Made by a program: the position numbers and the translations under genes
The notes under the pieces: generated by a model
What the model was told of the DNA's origin: nothing
The model's input: only the letters and a program-made list of their open reading frames with translations
Databases searched by the model: none
In this document: in pieces, positions 51,943-60,378 of the stretch
How positions within the stretch are numbered: position 1 is the first letter of the stretch
Layout of the letters: each line of letters starts with the position of its first letter
Assembly: GCF_009856445.1 (NCBI RefSeq)
Contig: NZ_WMFA01000004.1
Span: 185,240 to 249,239 of the forward strand
Source of the DNA: Halobacillus litoralis
GTDB lineage: Bacteria > Bacillota > Bacilli > Bacillales > Halobacillaceae
Length of the DNA stretch: 64,000 bases
Reading direction: 5' to 3'

Positions 51943-53314
51943 TGCGTCCGCCTCCTTTTTTTAACTTGAATCGGATTAAGGAATCTTTCCAACGTTTCAC
52001 ATAGAAAGGTGTGAATGGTTCCATATAGGGCACGGAGAAGCTTTGCAGATGTATAAGGTGAATGCTGACGATGAACACGGCTAAAATCAATCCATATATT
52101 CCTAGGAACGCGGCAGCAAACAACATGACGAAACTGATGGTTCTAAGCGCAAGACTTAATGCGTAATCAGCGATGGTGAACGAACAGATGGCTGCGAAGG
52201 ATACGACAATAACCATCAAAGGGCTCACTATTCCTGCGGTTACAGCTGCTTCTCCTAATACAATCGCACCGACAATACTGACGGCAGGTCCGATTGGTTT
52301 TGGTAGTCGGATGCCGGCTTCTCTCAATGTTTCGATGGTGAGTTGCATGATCAACGCTTCCATGAACGACGGGATCGGCACACCTTCACGCGTCTTAGCA
52401 ATCGAGATGGCAAGGTCCGTAGGGATTAAACCATGATGGTAGGAGATCAAGGATATATAAATTGAAGGAAGCATGACAGAAAAAAAAGCCGCCATAAATC
52501 GCATCAACCTGATGAGAGAAGCTGGAATCCATTTAAAATTGTAATCATCAGCCTGTTGAAATAGACTGTTTAAGGTTGTTGGAGCTAGCAGCACGGAAGG
52601 AGAACCTTCTACAAAAATCGCTACTCTTCCTTCTACAAGGGCGCTAGCTACTTTCGTCGGTCTTTCGGTTTCCTGAATTTCCGGAAACAGTGAATAGTTG
52701 TTCTTTTCAAGTAACTGTTCCATCACTCCACCATCAGGGATGTAATCCTCCTCGATGGCATGAATCCTTGCTCGGACGTCCTTCAACAGTTCTTCATTGA
52801 CTGTACGATCCACATAGGCCATGGATACATTGGTGAAGGACCGGGTACCGACGGTGAATTCTTCAAATTTCAAGTCTGTCGAGCGCAGATGTACACGCAA
52901 AAGAGCCACGTTTTGCTCAAGTGATTCGATAAATCCGTCTCGGGATCCACGCAGAGTCATTTCAGCAACGGGTTCCTGGATGGAACGGTACGCAAATTGT
53001 GCCGTGTCGATCGCATAAATGGTTTGTTGTTCGATCAGCAGGGTGAAACCATCAAGCAGATATTGATCGACATCGTTTTTTTTCTCTAGCAGCAGTAAAG
53101 GTTCTGCGGAAAAAGCATGGGGGAGGGGGCTTTCTTTGTGATTCCACTCTTGAAGTGGTAGGAGGATCGCATCCTGGATTTGTTTAACATCCGTGATGGC
53201 AGGTATGTAAATGACGTGGACGGGGTGTTCCTCCAACTCTAGTTTCTTGATGGTCACGTGATGGTTTTTCTGCTTTTCACGAAGGATTTGTTCGATGTTC
53301 AATGATTGATCCAT
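51935..53314 (-). CDS. GerAA-type germinant receptor subunit
   Basis: The 459-aa protein has an N-terminal soluble domain of about 240 residues and four to five membrane helices, with ALVEGRVAIFVEGSPSVLLA and FMEALIMQLTIETLREAGIR as GerA-family hallmarks. The A subunit forms the ion-channel part of the receptor. It heads the operon gerA-gerB-gerC. A CATACTA at 53352-53346 on the minus strand fits a sigma-G -10, but the -35 is poor. Confidence 0.93.
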   Translation of the reverse strand: MDQSLNIEQILREKQKNHHVTIKKLELEEHPVHVIYIPAITDVKQIQDAILLPLQEWNHKESPLPHAFSAEPLLLLEKKNDVDQYLLDGFTLLIEQQTIYAIDTAQFAYRSIQEPVAEMTLRGSRDGFIESLEQNVALLRVHLRSTDLKFEEFTVGTRSFTNVSMAYVDRTVNEELLKDVRARIHAIEEDYIPDGGVMEQLLEKNNYSLFPEIQETERPTKVASALVEGRVAIFVEGSPSVLLAPTTLNSLFQQADDYNFKWIPASLIRLMRFMAAFFSVMLPSIYISLISYHHGLIPTDLAISIAKTREGVPIPSFMEALIMQLTIETLREAGIRLPKPIGPAVSIVGAIVLGEAAVTAGIVSPLMVIVVSFAAICSFTIADYALSLALRTISFVMLFAAAFLGIYGLILAVFIVSIHLIHLQSFSVPYMEPFTPFYVKRWKDSLIRFKLKKGGGRIE

Positions 53315-53390
53315 ATACTCACCTCGAATCCCTGTCGTTTCTCTTTAGTATGTACAGTTGTTTTTTATTTAAACGAGCGCAATATTTTTC

Positions 53391-53414
53391 ATTTAGTGTA
53401 TATTTACACTAAAT
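53391..53414. promoter_or_regulatory. Perfect 24-bp inverted repeat (candidate operator)
   Basis: ATTTAGTGTA, four bases, TACACTAAAT: ten paired bases with no mismatch. It lies between the divergent gerA operon and the PstS-like gene, 44 nt before the latter's start, in the usual operator position. There is no T-tract, so it is not a terminator. Confidence 0.7.
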
Positions 53415-53457
53415 GGTGTGTTAAGCTAATCTATACAAAAAGGAAGGGAGCATCGGT

Positions 53458-54615
53458 ATGAAGCGAAGAAAAATGGTGGCTTGGATTTTTACGATATTGT
53501 TTGGATTGCTTGGATGGTTTGTTTATGGTCTTGCGCGAATTCTTTCTTCGGGAAATGAATACATGTATGTCGGTTTCCTGTGCATGGCTTTCTTTATTGC
53601 AGGCAACTATTTCATCCTGAACATACATAAGAGGGTCAAGCAGAAGTGGACGTGGGCCATAATGGTTTTGATATTCATTGTTCCTTCTCTTCTTTATGGG
53701 AGTTATGACTGGTACATAAGAAGCATTGAAATTGCCAACGCTGAGGGCGATCTGTCTACTTATCAACCGTACAAGCAAGGATCGGAACTTGCTCTTCTGG
53801 ATGAGCCTGCTGCTCTTCAACTGGAGGAAAATCTTCCTGAATTAGATGGAGCGACTGCCTTATACCCTGTTTATGCTGCGTTCGCAGAAGCCGTTTATCC
53901 GGAAAGGACCTATTCTTATGAGGATCGTAGTGAGAGTCCGGTCACTGTATCAAAAACGAATGGAGCATTTCAACGGTTATCAAAGTTTCAAGTGGACATC
54001 ATTTTTACAGCCGGACCATCCGACGAGCAGCAGGAGGCCTTGAAGCAAATGGAGAAAACAGCGATAGGGAAAGAAGCCTTCGTGTTTTTTGTACATAACG
54101 ACAACCCCGTCGACTCCTTAACATTGAAACAATTGAGAGGAATCTATGCTGGTGAAATTACCAACTGGGAAGATGTTGGGGGAAGAAATCAAAAAATCAT
54201 CGCATTTCAACGGCCGGAAGGAAGCGGCAGTCAAACTGGATTGGAGAACATGATGGGGAAGAATCCGATCATGGACCCACCTAAGGACCAGCGAGTCAAC
54301 GGGATGGGCGGGGTGATTGAAAAAGCGTCTGATTACCGGAACCACCGGAACAGTATTGGCTACAGCTATCGATTTTTCGCGACAAAGATGGTCGAAGGAC
54401 ATCACATCAAGCTGTTGAACATCAATGGCATCGATCCGAGTGTCCCTCATATCAAAAGGGGTGACTATCCTTTGACCGGAAACTTTTATGCGATTACGAA
54501 TGGAACAAAAAATCCTCACGTTGAACCTTTCATCGAGTGGATCTTGTCGAGTCAGGGTCAGCAGCTGATTGAAGATACGGGTTATGTCCCTGTGAAAGAA
54601 ACCGATCTCCCTTAA
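53458..54615 (+). CDS. Membrane-anchored PstS-like substrate-binding protein
   Basis: The 385-aa protein has three hydrophobic helices in the first 85 residues, then a PstS-type periplasmic-binding domain (PBP_like_2). This is seen in VDIIFTAGPSDEQ, LTLKQLRGIYAGEITNWEDV and FQRPEGSGSQTGLE. The last block is the phosphate-contacting SGSQT region of PstS homologues. No ABC permease genes follow, so the domain may act as a sensor or scavenger. A perfect palindrome upstream suggests specific regulation. Confidence 0.85.
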   Translation: MKRRKMVAWIFTILFGLLGWFVYGLARILSSGNEYMYVGFLCMAFFIAGNYFILNIHKRVKQKWTWAIMVLIFIVPSLLYGSYDWYIRSIEIANAEGDLSTYQPYKQGSELALLDEPAALQLEENLPELDGATALYPVYAAFAEAVYPERTYSYEDRSESPVTVSKTNGAFQRLSKFQVDIIFTAGPSDEQQEALKQMEKTAIGKEAFVFFVHNDNPVDSLTLKQLRGIYAGEITNWEDVGGRNQKIIAFQRPEGSGSQTGLENMMGKNPIMDPPKDQRVNGMGGVIEKASDYRNHRNSIGYSYRFFATKMVEGHHIKLLNINGIDPSVPHIKRGDYPLTGNFYAITNGTKNPHVEPFIEWILSSQGQQLIEDTGYVPVKETDLP

Positions 54616-54718
54616 GAGCTGGACTACTTGATTCAGCCCTTTTATGATGTGGGTGTTATTTCATTACATGGATTTTCACACAACATCACAAAATAGAGGA
54701 GAAGGGAGGTCTTTGCAC

Positions 54719-54820
54719 ATGGGTAAAAAAGCGAAAAACAAGAGTAAAAAAGACCTGAATGCACTACGCCGTGAAAAAGGGGAAAAGAACGGTACGGGCA
54801 AACAGGATCCTTATCGTTAA
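54719..54820 (+). CDS. Small basic protein (33 aa)
   Basis: The ORF starts at ATG 54719 after GAAGGGAGG and reads MGKKAKNKSKKDLNALRREK followed by GEKNGTGKQDPYR. It is strongly basic and probably disordered. A terminator follows directly. Similar tiny Lys-rich proteins occur in spores and ribosome-associated settings, but I cannot assign one. Confidence 0.55.
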   Translation: MGKKAKNKSKKDLNALRREKGEKNGTGKQDPYR

Positions 54821-54832
54821 GGCCTATAAAAA

Positions 54833-54862
54833 AACGCCTGCTTCCAAATGGGAAGCAGGCGT
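54833..54862. terminator. Bidirectional intrinsic terminator
   Basis: AACGCCTGCTTCC pairs with GGAAGCAGGCGTT around a short A-rich loop, with an A-run on the left. Confidence 0.88.
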
Positions 54863-54868
54863 TCCTTG

Positions 54869-55411
54869 TTATACCGTTTGTGGTCGTTGTTCGATCGTAT
54901 CGTTCAGCTTACTGAACTTATTCTTGATGACAGATGTATCCGCAAAAAGATCATGGATCCCTTGGTGTCGCTTCGTGAAGGCGACGACTAAATAGGGGAT
55001 GCCGAGAATCGCCATGCTGATGTAACGGCCGATGCATTCGCGGAAAATGATCTGACCATTCGATAACGATTCTCCTTTTAAAGAAACGACAGATAATCCC
55101 AGTATCATTTTTCCTAACGTCGCACGGAAAAACTTCGTCATCAGTATGAAATAAGCAAAAAAGATGATCGATGTCGTAATATTCGCTGCGCTGAACATAG
55201 GTACCCATAGCTCGGCGTCTTCGAGGTTCAAGAGCCGCAGCAAAGGCCGGGTCACAATGCTATTGACGCTCCAAATGACAATCAAGTCGATGATGTAGGC
55301 AAGGAATCTGGAACCGAATCCTGCGTACAGCAGTTTTTGGAGGTCGTTTTTCTGATGATGGACCAACGACGATAGCTGTCCATCATTCTCGTTATGATTG
55401 GTGTAATCCAT
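54869..55411 (-). CDS. yteJ: RDD family membrane protein (YteJ-like)
   Basis: The 180-aa protein has the RDD domain: AGFGSRFLAYIIDLIVIW (Arg-Asp signature in the first helix) and several further membrane segments ending QGIHDLFADTSVI. It follows sppA by 12 nt on the same strand, exactly as yteJ follows sppA in B. subtilis, where YteJ modulates SppA. Confidence 0.87.
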   Translation of the reverse strand: MDYTNHNENDGQLSSLVHHQKNDLQKLLYAGFGSRFLAYIIDLIVIWSVNSIVTRPLLRLLNLEDAELWVPMFSAANITTSIIFFAYFILMTKFFRATLGKMILGLSVVSLKGESLSNGQIIFRECIGRYISMAILGIPYLVVAFTKRHQGIHDLFADTSVIKNKFSKLNDTIEQRPQTV

Positions 55412-55423
55412 ACCGTTCCCTCC

Positions 55424-56422
55424 TTAATCTGTGTACATATACATCATGCGTGGTCCCTGGCGCTTGCTCATCAAGTCTTCGATGTAGCGGATTTCACTAT
55501 TCGGCATCAAGCTTTCAGCAAGCGGCAGGTTGAAGAAAGATCCCATGGTGTTTTTGTACTGGAACACCTGCGGGTCGCCGCCAATTTCTTTTTTCAATGC
55601 CTTTAACGTGTCTTCACGGAATCCGATGTCGTCCACCAGTCCGTTCTCAACGGCCTGTTTCCCTGAGTAGATGCGTCCATCGGCCAATTCTTTCACTCGG
55701 CTTTCCGGCATATCCCGACCTTCCACTATGACATCCACGAACTGCTGATAGGATTCATCGACGAGCGTTTGGAGAATCTCTCTGTCCGCTTCGGTCATTT
55801 CCTTTGTCGGGCTCATGATATCCTTGAATTCACCGCTCTTGATGGTATTGAATTTCACACCATATTCATTGGCGAGTTCCTGATAGTTGATGCTTTCCAT
55901 GATGACTCCTAGAGAACCTGTGAACGTATCATTACTCGCAAAAATACGGTCAGCTGGAGCTGAAACATAATACCCGCCGGAAGCGGCCATGTTCCCCATG
56001 GACACGTAAATCTTCTTATCTGCTTCTTTTATTTCAAGCAGTTTGTCATGGATTTCAGCACTTTCATACACGCCGCCACCTGGTGAATTGACATACAGGT
56101 GAATCCCTTTAATAGAGTTGTCTTCTTTGATCGCTTCTAACTTTTTCATGAAGCGATCATGCTGATATCCACCGCCACCGAATGGATTCGGGTTCGTACT
56201 CGGGTTGTCGATGATGGCGCCTTCCAGGTTCAACTCCACAATCCGTTTGCTTCCGGATCCTCGTTCGACGATTTTCTCTTCTAAATTCTCACTGCTCGAG
56301 AAAAGTCCCATCGCCTCATTCTCTGCTTCTTCCCCGGTGAAGACGGTTCCGATCAGCTGGACGACAAGAGCGAGAATCAGGATCGTAGCCGCAATGATGC
56401 TTGCTGTTATTCTTTTGCTCAT
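55424..56422 (-). CDS. sppA: Signal peptide peptidase SppA
   Basis: The 332-aa protein is an S49 serine protease with an N-terminal membrane anchor (residues 5-27). The catalytic Ser148 is in NMAASGGYYVS and Lys200 in KSGEFKDIMSP, the Ser/Lys dyad of Bacillus SppA. It degrades remnant signal peptides and is also linked to resistance to lantibiotics. I start it at ATG 56422, 7 nt after AAAGGAG. It is the first gene of an operon with the RDD protein. Confidence 0.95.
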   Translation of the reverse strand: MSKRITASIIAATILILALVVQLIGTVFTGEEAENEAMGLFSSSENLEEKIVERGSGSKRIVELNLEGAIIDNPSTNPNPFGGGGYQHDRFMKKLEAIKEDNSIKGIHLYVNSPGGGVYESAEIHDKLLEIKEADKKIYVSMGNMAASGGYYVSAPADRIFASNDTFTGSLGVIMESINYQELANEYGVKFNTIKSGEFKDIMSPTKEMTEADREILQTLVDESYQQFVDVIVEGRDMPESRVKELADGRIYSGKQAVENGLVDDIGFREDTLKALKKEIGGDPQVFQYKNTMGSFFNLPLAESLMPNSEIRYIEDLMSKRQGPRMMYMYTD

Positions 56423-56638
56423 ATGTAAACTCCTTTCTGTCTGATGTTCAGAATTCAACCATACCATAAGGATATGTCCAAAGGATACAAAATGAACCTT
56501 TCCGTGTTTCTGAACACCTTTTCTACGATTGAGGATTTGTAAGGTTTCATATTTGATTGATTTTTTACGCTTATTTTTTTAAAAAAGAAAACGTTCCTTG
56601 CCCATAATAGTTGATGGAGAAAGTCTAAGCATAGATGT

Positions 56639-56833
56639 TTGAAGGAACGGGTAGAGAAGGGGAGGAGGGATGGAACATCGAGTCAAAATAAATTAAGAGT
56701 GATCATCATTACGATCATTGTTGTCTTTTTAATCGGACTTGTTGGATTATCCATACGAATGGCTCTTCAGCCGCAGACCATCAATGGAGAAGGGACGGAA
56801 GTGGTTTCCGTCCTTCAATCCGGGTTCACGTGA
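56639..56833 (+). CDS. Possible single-pass membrane protein (64 aa)
   Basis: The open frame from TTG 56639 gives a basic N-terminus and one hydrophobic helix (LRVIIITIIVVFLIGLVGLS). The start has no good ribosome site; the strong GGGGAGGAGGG at 56659-56669 instead precedes an out-of-frame ATG at 56670 that gives only 8 codons. The end overlaps the convergent ASCH gene by 19 bp. Gene status is uncertain. Confidence 0.4.
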   Translation: MKERVEKGRRDGTSSQNKLRVIIITIIVVFLIGLVGLSIRMALQPQTINGEGTEVVSVLQSGFT

Positions 56834-57264
56834 ACGAGTTGGAACCTCTCGCAAACGAGATCCATATCTTCGCTGTATTCATATCCGAGCTCTTCCGCTT
56901 CCTTTTTGAAGAACTTCTTATGAACCTCTAACCAGTGTTCATAGGAGAGGTCTCCTTCTCCTTCCGCTCTTGCAAATGCTTCGGTCACTTCATTAAAGGG
57001 AACCACTTCCACTTCTGTCGTTCTGATGATGGCGGCAGGTTCATCTTCCCCATTAAGGATGATGTTATATTCTCCGACTTCAGGTAGTGCTTCTTTTTCA
57101 ACCTCATACGCTTGACGTGCCGAGCATGTGGCAGTCTTGACACCATCCATCACCAGTCTTGCCATACGGTCAGGGGCAGTTCCGAATGACCAAGCCTTGA
57201 CGTGTTCAGGTTTTTCCTGTCCTTTCCAATATCGCTCCCAGTACTCTTTTGCCTGTTCGTTCAT
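56815..57264 (-). CDS. ASCH domain protein
   Basis: The 149-aa protein has the ASCH (DUF984-type) beta-barrel: SFGTAPDRMARLVMDGVKTA and EVGEYNIILNGEDEPAAIIR, then VEVVPFNEVTEAFARAEGEG. Such domains resemble PUA-like RNA-binding folds and are thought to bind or hydrolyse modified nucleosides. I start it at ATG 57264, which has AAAGGAG upstream. Confidence 0.87.
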   Translation of the reverse strand: MNEQAKEYWERYWKGQEKPEHVKAWSFGTAPDRMARLVMDGVKTATCSARQAYEVEKEALPEVGEYNIILNGEDEPAAIIRTTEVEVVPFNEVTEAFARAEGEGDLSYEHWLEVHKKFFKKEAEELGYEYSEDMDLVCERFQLVHVNPD

Positions 57265-57372
57265 GTGTGAACACTCCTTTTCCAAATAGGGATAGACTTA
57301 TCGTTTACTTTCATTATGGGATGTTATAATGAATTCCATGCACTTTTTCCATTTTCAGGAGGGAGGAGTTGG

Positions 57373-57813
57373 ATGTATACTGCAAGACCGCCACGGTGGG
57401 TCTTACCCGCATTTGCCCCCATTTACATAACAGACCTTCGTGAACAGGATCTCACTATTCTCACACTTGTATCTTTTGCAGTGGTGCTGCTTATCTTTGG
57501 AGGCTCTTATCAATTAAAGGTGGATCAAACGATACAATACCACGTCTGTTTCTTTCACCTCAGGGTTTTGGGGAGTAAACTGCACCCCGAGGATATACAT
57601 AAGATTGTTTTCAAGGATGCCGGCTGGGGAAAGCCCGCCGGAACGATCAAAAGGAAGAGGGGACTTCCAATTCGTGTGATGAATTTTAACTCGGTAGAAG
57701 TGCTGGCCGAACTCAAATGTTTTGCCGAGCGTCATCAGATCAGAGTAGAGGAGAGAAAATACTACAGAACGGTTTATGATCAGAAAATGAATAAAGAAAA
57801 GCAAAGAGCGTAA
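57373..57813 (+). CDS. Membrane protein with C-terminal PH-like domain, unknown
   Basis: From ATG 57373 (GGGAGGAG upstream) this encodes 146 aa with about two membrane segments in the first 50 residues. A C-terminal strand-rich part (VFKDAGWGKPAGTIKRKRGL) follows. This resembles small bacterial PH (bPH_2)-domain proteins, but the match is tentative. Function unknown. Confidence 0.65.
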   Translation: MYTARPPRWVLPAFAPIYITDLREQDLTILTLVSFAVVLLIFGGSYQLKVDQTIQYHVCFFHLRVLGSKLHPEDIHKIVFKDAGWGKPAGTIKRKRGLPIRVMNFNSVEVLAELKCFAERHQIRVEERKYYRTVYDQKMNKEKQRA

Positions 57814-57821
57814 AAGAATAT

Positions 57822-58069
57822 ATGGTCTATGAAGAAGTGGCTCATCTCAGCGGGAATTACATCGATGTGGCTGAGTTTGTGTCCTTATGGCTGACAGGCG
57901 GGAATATCTCCGTGGTGGCGAGACCGGTTATAAAGGTGGAGAACTTTCTAGGGAGATGGTTCTCTCGGTCGCACTAACAGTTGATTTCCATATTATTGAC
58001 GGGAATATTAAGATTCATTTACATCTCTTCGAAAATCCGCCTGCAGCGGTGTATTTTCCATTAGAATAG
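57822..58069 (+). other. Overlapping small ORFs in three frames, true gene unclear
   Basis: Three open stretches overlap. One runs 57822-57977 (51 aa, starting MVYEEVAHLSGNYIDVAEFV). A short one near 57830 looks like a signal peptide (MKKWLISAGITSMWLSLCPYG is the full 21-codon reading, so not a whole protein). The third runs 57887-58069 (60 aa, starting MADRREYLRGGETGYKGGEL, ending LHLFENPPAAVYFPLE). None has a strong ribosome site. A frameshifted gene or one short real gene is possible. Confidence 0.35.
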
Positions 58070-58109
58070 GGCATGCAACACGTAACACACATCAAAGGAG
58101 ATACCGACG

Positions 58110-59585
58110 ATGAACGTTGAACAGATCATGCAATTACTCAATCAAAATACGAAAAAGAAAATAGATGCTCATTCGCTCATTACCGGTGTCACTGATGACT
58201 CACGGAACGTTAAGGAAGGGTATGTCTTTGTAGCCGTCCGAGGTTACCAGGTCGACGGTCATGATTTTATTGAAGAAGCGGTTGAAAAAGGTGCTTCTGT
58301 CGTGGTCAGTGAAGAAAAAGTGGAGCACGACGGAGTGGTTTGTCTTGAGACCGATAACGGCAGGAAAGCGCTGGGACAGATTGCCTCTGCTTTTTATGGG
58401 TATCCTTCTGAGGATAAAATCGTGATCGGTGTTACAGGTACGAACGGAAAAACGACAACCTCTCATATGATTAAGCACCTTTGCGAAAAGAATGGCTATA
58501 CATGCGGGATGTTCGGAACCATCGATTATGTGGTCAATGACAAAGTTGTTCCGGGAATTCAGACGACACCAAGCGCTCCATTGCTGCAAAAGCTTCTCGC
58601 TGAAAGCAAGGATGATGTCGTCGTGATGGAAGTTTCGTCTCATGGACTTGCTCAGTACCGTCTGGAAGGAGTCACGTTCGATTTCGCCGTATTCACCAAC
58701 TTATACAAAGATCATTTGGATTACCATGACTCGATGGATTCTTATTTTGAGGCCAAATCAAAGCTTTTCCATATGTTGAAACCTGGAGGAAAATCGATCA
58801 TTAATACGGATGATGCCTGGGGGGAAAAGCTCGCGAACCTTTTGGAGCAAGAGGGCAGATCCTTGTGCAGAGTGGGTCACCATCTGGAAAGTGAGATTAT
58901 TGTGCAGGAGATTAATACCGATGATTTCAGCGCCTGCATTCAATATAACGGAGAAGAACGAAATGTAAGGTCCCCGCTCCAGGGTACACATAATGTCTAT
59001 AATACCTTGGAGGCCTACGGAGTCGGTCTTCAGATCGGTTTCTCATTTTCTGACATGGAGAACGCGCTGCAATCTTTACCTGGGATCCGCGGTCGATTTG
59101 AACTTTATGAATTTGAAAACGGCCCAACCGTCGTCATTGATTATGCCCATACGGCAGACAGCATTGAACATGTCCTGGATACAGCAAGGCAGCAGGGAGC
59201 TGCTTCCCTGACGCATGTATTCGGTTTTCGTGGGGACAGGGATGTGTCAAAAAGGGGAGAAATGATCGGTGCTTCCTCCATACGATCAGACCATTACATC
59301 CTCACGCTTGATGATCTGAATACAGCGGGCTATGAGGAAATGGTATCCACGCTTGAAGACCTGCAGAAAGAATATGGCGATTCGAAGGGCAGGATTATTC
59401 CCGATCGGACGCTCGCGATTGAAGAGGCTATCATGAACAGCGGAGCGGAAGATTGGGTGGTCATCACTGGGAAAGGCCATGAGAACTACCAGCAGGATTA
59501 CCATTATCCAGTGAAGTCGGACAAAGAAATGGTAGAGGATATGAAACGTAAGTCGAAATCAGCAAAAAAAGACATGATGGCGTGA
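58110..59585 (+). CDS. murE: MurE-like UDP-MurNAc-tripeptide ligase with altered substrate motif
   Basis: The 491-aa Mur ligase adds the third residue of the wall stem peptide using ATP. The ATP loop GVTGTNGKTTT (107-117), the EVSSHGL helix and the carbamylated Lys216 in YFEAKSKLF are intact. FTNLYKDHLDYH and GIRGRFELYE are also family standard. Where meso-DAP enzymes have DNPR, this protein has DDLN (in LTLDDLNTAGYEE), and FGCGGDRD is FGFRGDRD, so it may not use DAP. It lies outside any mra/dcw cluster and is a paralogue or a substrate-switched form. AAAGGAG precedes the ATG; a terminator follows. Confidence 0.88.
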   Translation: MNVEQIMQLLNQNTKKKIDAHSLITGVTDDSRNVKEGYVFVAVRGYQVDGHDFIEEAVEKGASVVVSEEKVEHDGVVCLETDNGRKALGQIASAFYGYPSEDKIVIGVTGTNGKTTTSHMIKHLCEKNGYTCGMFGTIDYVVNDKVVPGIQTTPSAPLLQKLLAESKDDVVVMEVSSHGLAQYRLEGVTFDFAVFTNLYKDHLDYHDSMDSYFEAKSKLFHMLKPGGKSIINTDDAWGEKLANLLEQEGRSLCRVGHHLESEIIVQEINTDDFSACIQYNGEERNVRSPLQGTHNVYNTLEAYGVGLQIGFSFSDMENALQSLPGIRGRFELYEFENGPTVVIDYAHTADSIEHVLDTARQQGAASLTHVFGFRGDRDVSKRGEMIGASSIRSDHYILTLDDLNTAGYEEMVSTLEDLQKEYGDSKGRIIPDRTLAIEEAIMNSGAEDWVVITGKGHENYQQDYHYPVKSDKEMVEDMKRKSKSAKKDMMA

Positions 59586-59611
59586 ACCTGCTTTTAGCAG
59601 GTTCTTTTTTT
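59584..59611 (+). terminator. Intrinsic terminator of the murE-like gene
   Basis: GAACCTGC and GCAGGTTC form a stem followed by TTTTTTT. Confidence 0.9.
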
Positions 59612-59731
59612 ATCCATTGAAAATCTCAGCTGGAAGAATGGTAACTCTGGACCAACCCTTTCATCTTATGAAGGAACTTTGGGCGCATGTAGAGAAAGGT
59701 ACAAGTGAAAACAAAAAAAGGATGTGAGTGA

Positions 59732-60274
59732 ATGGGGAAAGAAGTATTAATCGTCATTGATGTGCAAAACGCAGTCATGGAAAACACCTATCAGTGTGAA
59801 GAGAAAATCAACAATATGAATCGGGCCATTCATCGGGCGAGAGAAAAGCAGATTCCAGTGATTTACGTGCAGCATGAATACCCGGAAGGTCCGATGAAAC
59901 GTGGCGCAGAGGGCTGGCAACTTCATCCGGACCTGGAGAAGCCTCTGGAGCAGGATGCCGTGATTTTCAAAACGGTTCCGAACGCTTTTGTGAATACATC
60001 TCTTAAGAGGACGCTGGATAATGTTGGAGCGGACCATTTGTTTATTTGTGGGGCACAGACAGACTACTGTGTGGACTCTACGTCCCGCGGTGCTTTTGAT
60101 CGTGGATATCACGTTACACTGGTATCAGATGCGCATACCACATGTTCTAACGAGTACTTGTCCGCCTCTCAGATTATCGACCACACTCAATATACGTTAG
60201 TAAACTTTTGGAGTGAAACAGCAGCGATCGACTTGAAATCTTCCCATGAACTTGAATGGGAGAGAGTCAATTAA
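59732..60274 (+). CDS. Cysteine hydrolase, isochorismatase family
   Basis: The 180-aa protein has the catalytic triad of the family: Asp10 in VIDVQNAV, Lys80 in IFKTVPNAF and Cys113 in CGAQTDYCVD. Members hydrolyse amides such as nicotinamide or ureidomalonate, or isochorismate. The YCVDST region is typical of nicotinamidase-related YecD/YrdC-type hydrolases; substrate is unknown. It has its own terminator. Confidence 0.9.
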   Translation: MGKEVLIVIDVQNAVMENTYQCEEKINNMNRAIHRAREKQIPVIYVQHEYPEGPMKRGAEGWQLHPDLEKPLEQDAVIFKTVPNAFVNTSLKRTLDNVGADHLFICGAQTDYCVDSTSRGAFDRGYHVTLVSDAHTTCSNEYLSASQIIDHTQYTLVNFWSETAAIDLKSSHELEWERVN

Positions 60275-60279
60275 ACATG

Positions 60280-60315
60280 AAAAGGTCACCGTTCATTGAC
60301 GATGACCTTTTTATT
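60280..60315 (+). terminator. Intrinsic terminator
   Basis: AAAGGTCA and TGACCTTT form a stem with a partly paired loop, followed by TTATTATT. Confidence 0.75.
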
Positions 60316-60378
60316 ATTTCATGAGGAGACGGTGTGGGTATGTAAGATTTACTGATTATTTTGGAAGGGGTTGTGCTT

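Noticed and set aside
53341..53376. Confident sigma-G promoter for gerA
   Set aside because: CATACTA fits the -10, but the expected -35 reads TCGTTT instead of TGMATA, so I mention it only in the gene entry.
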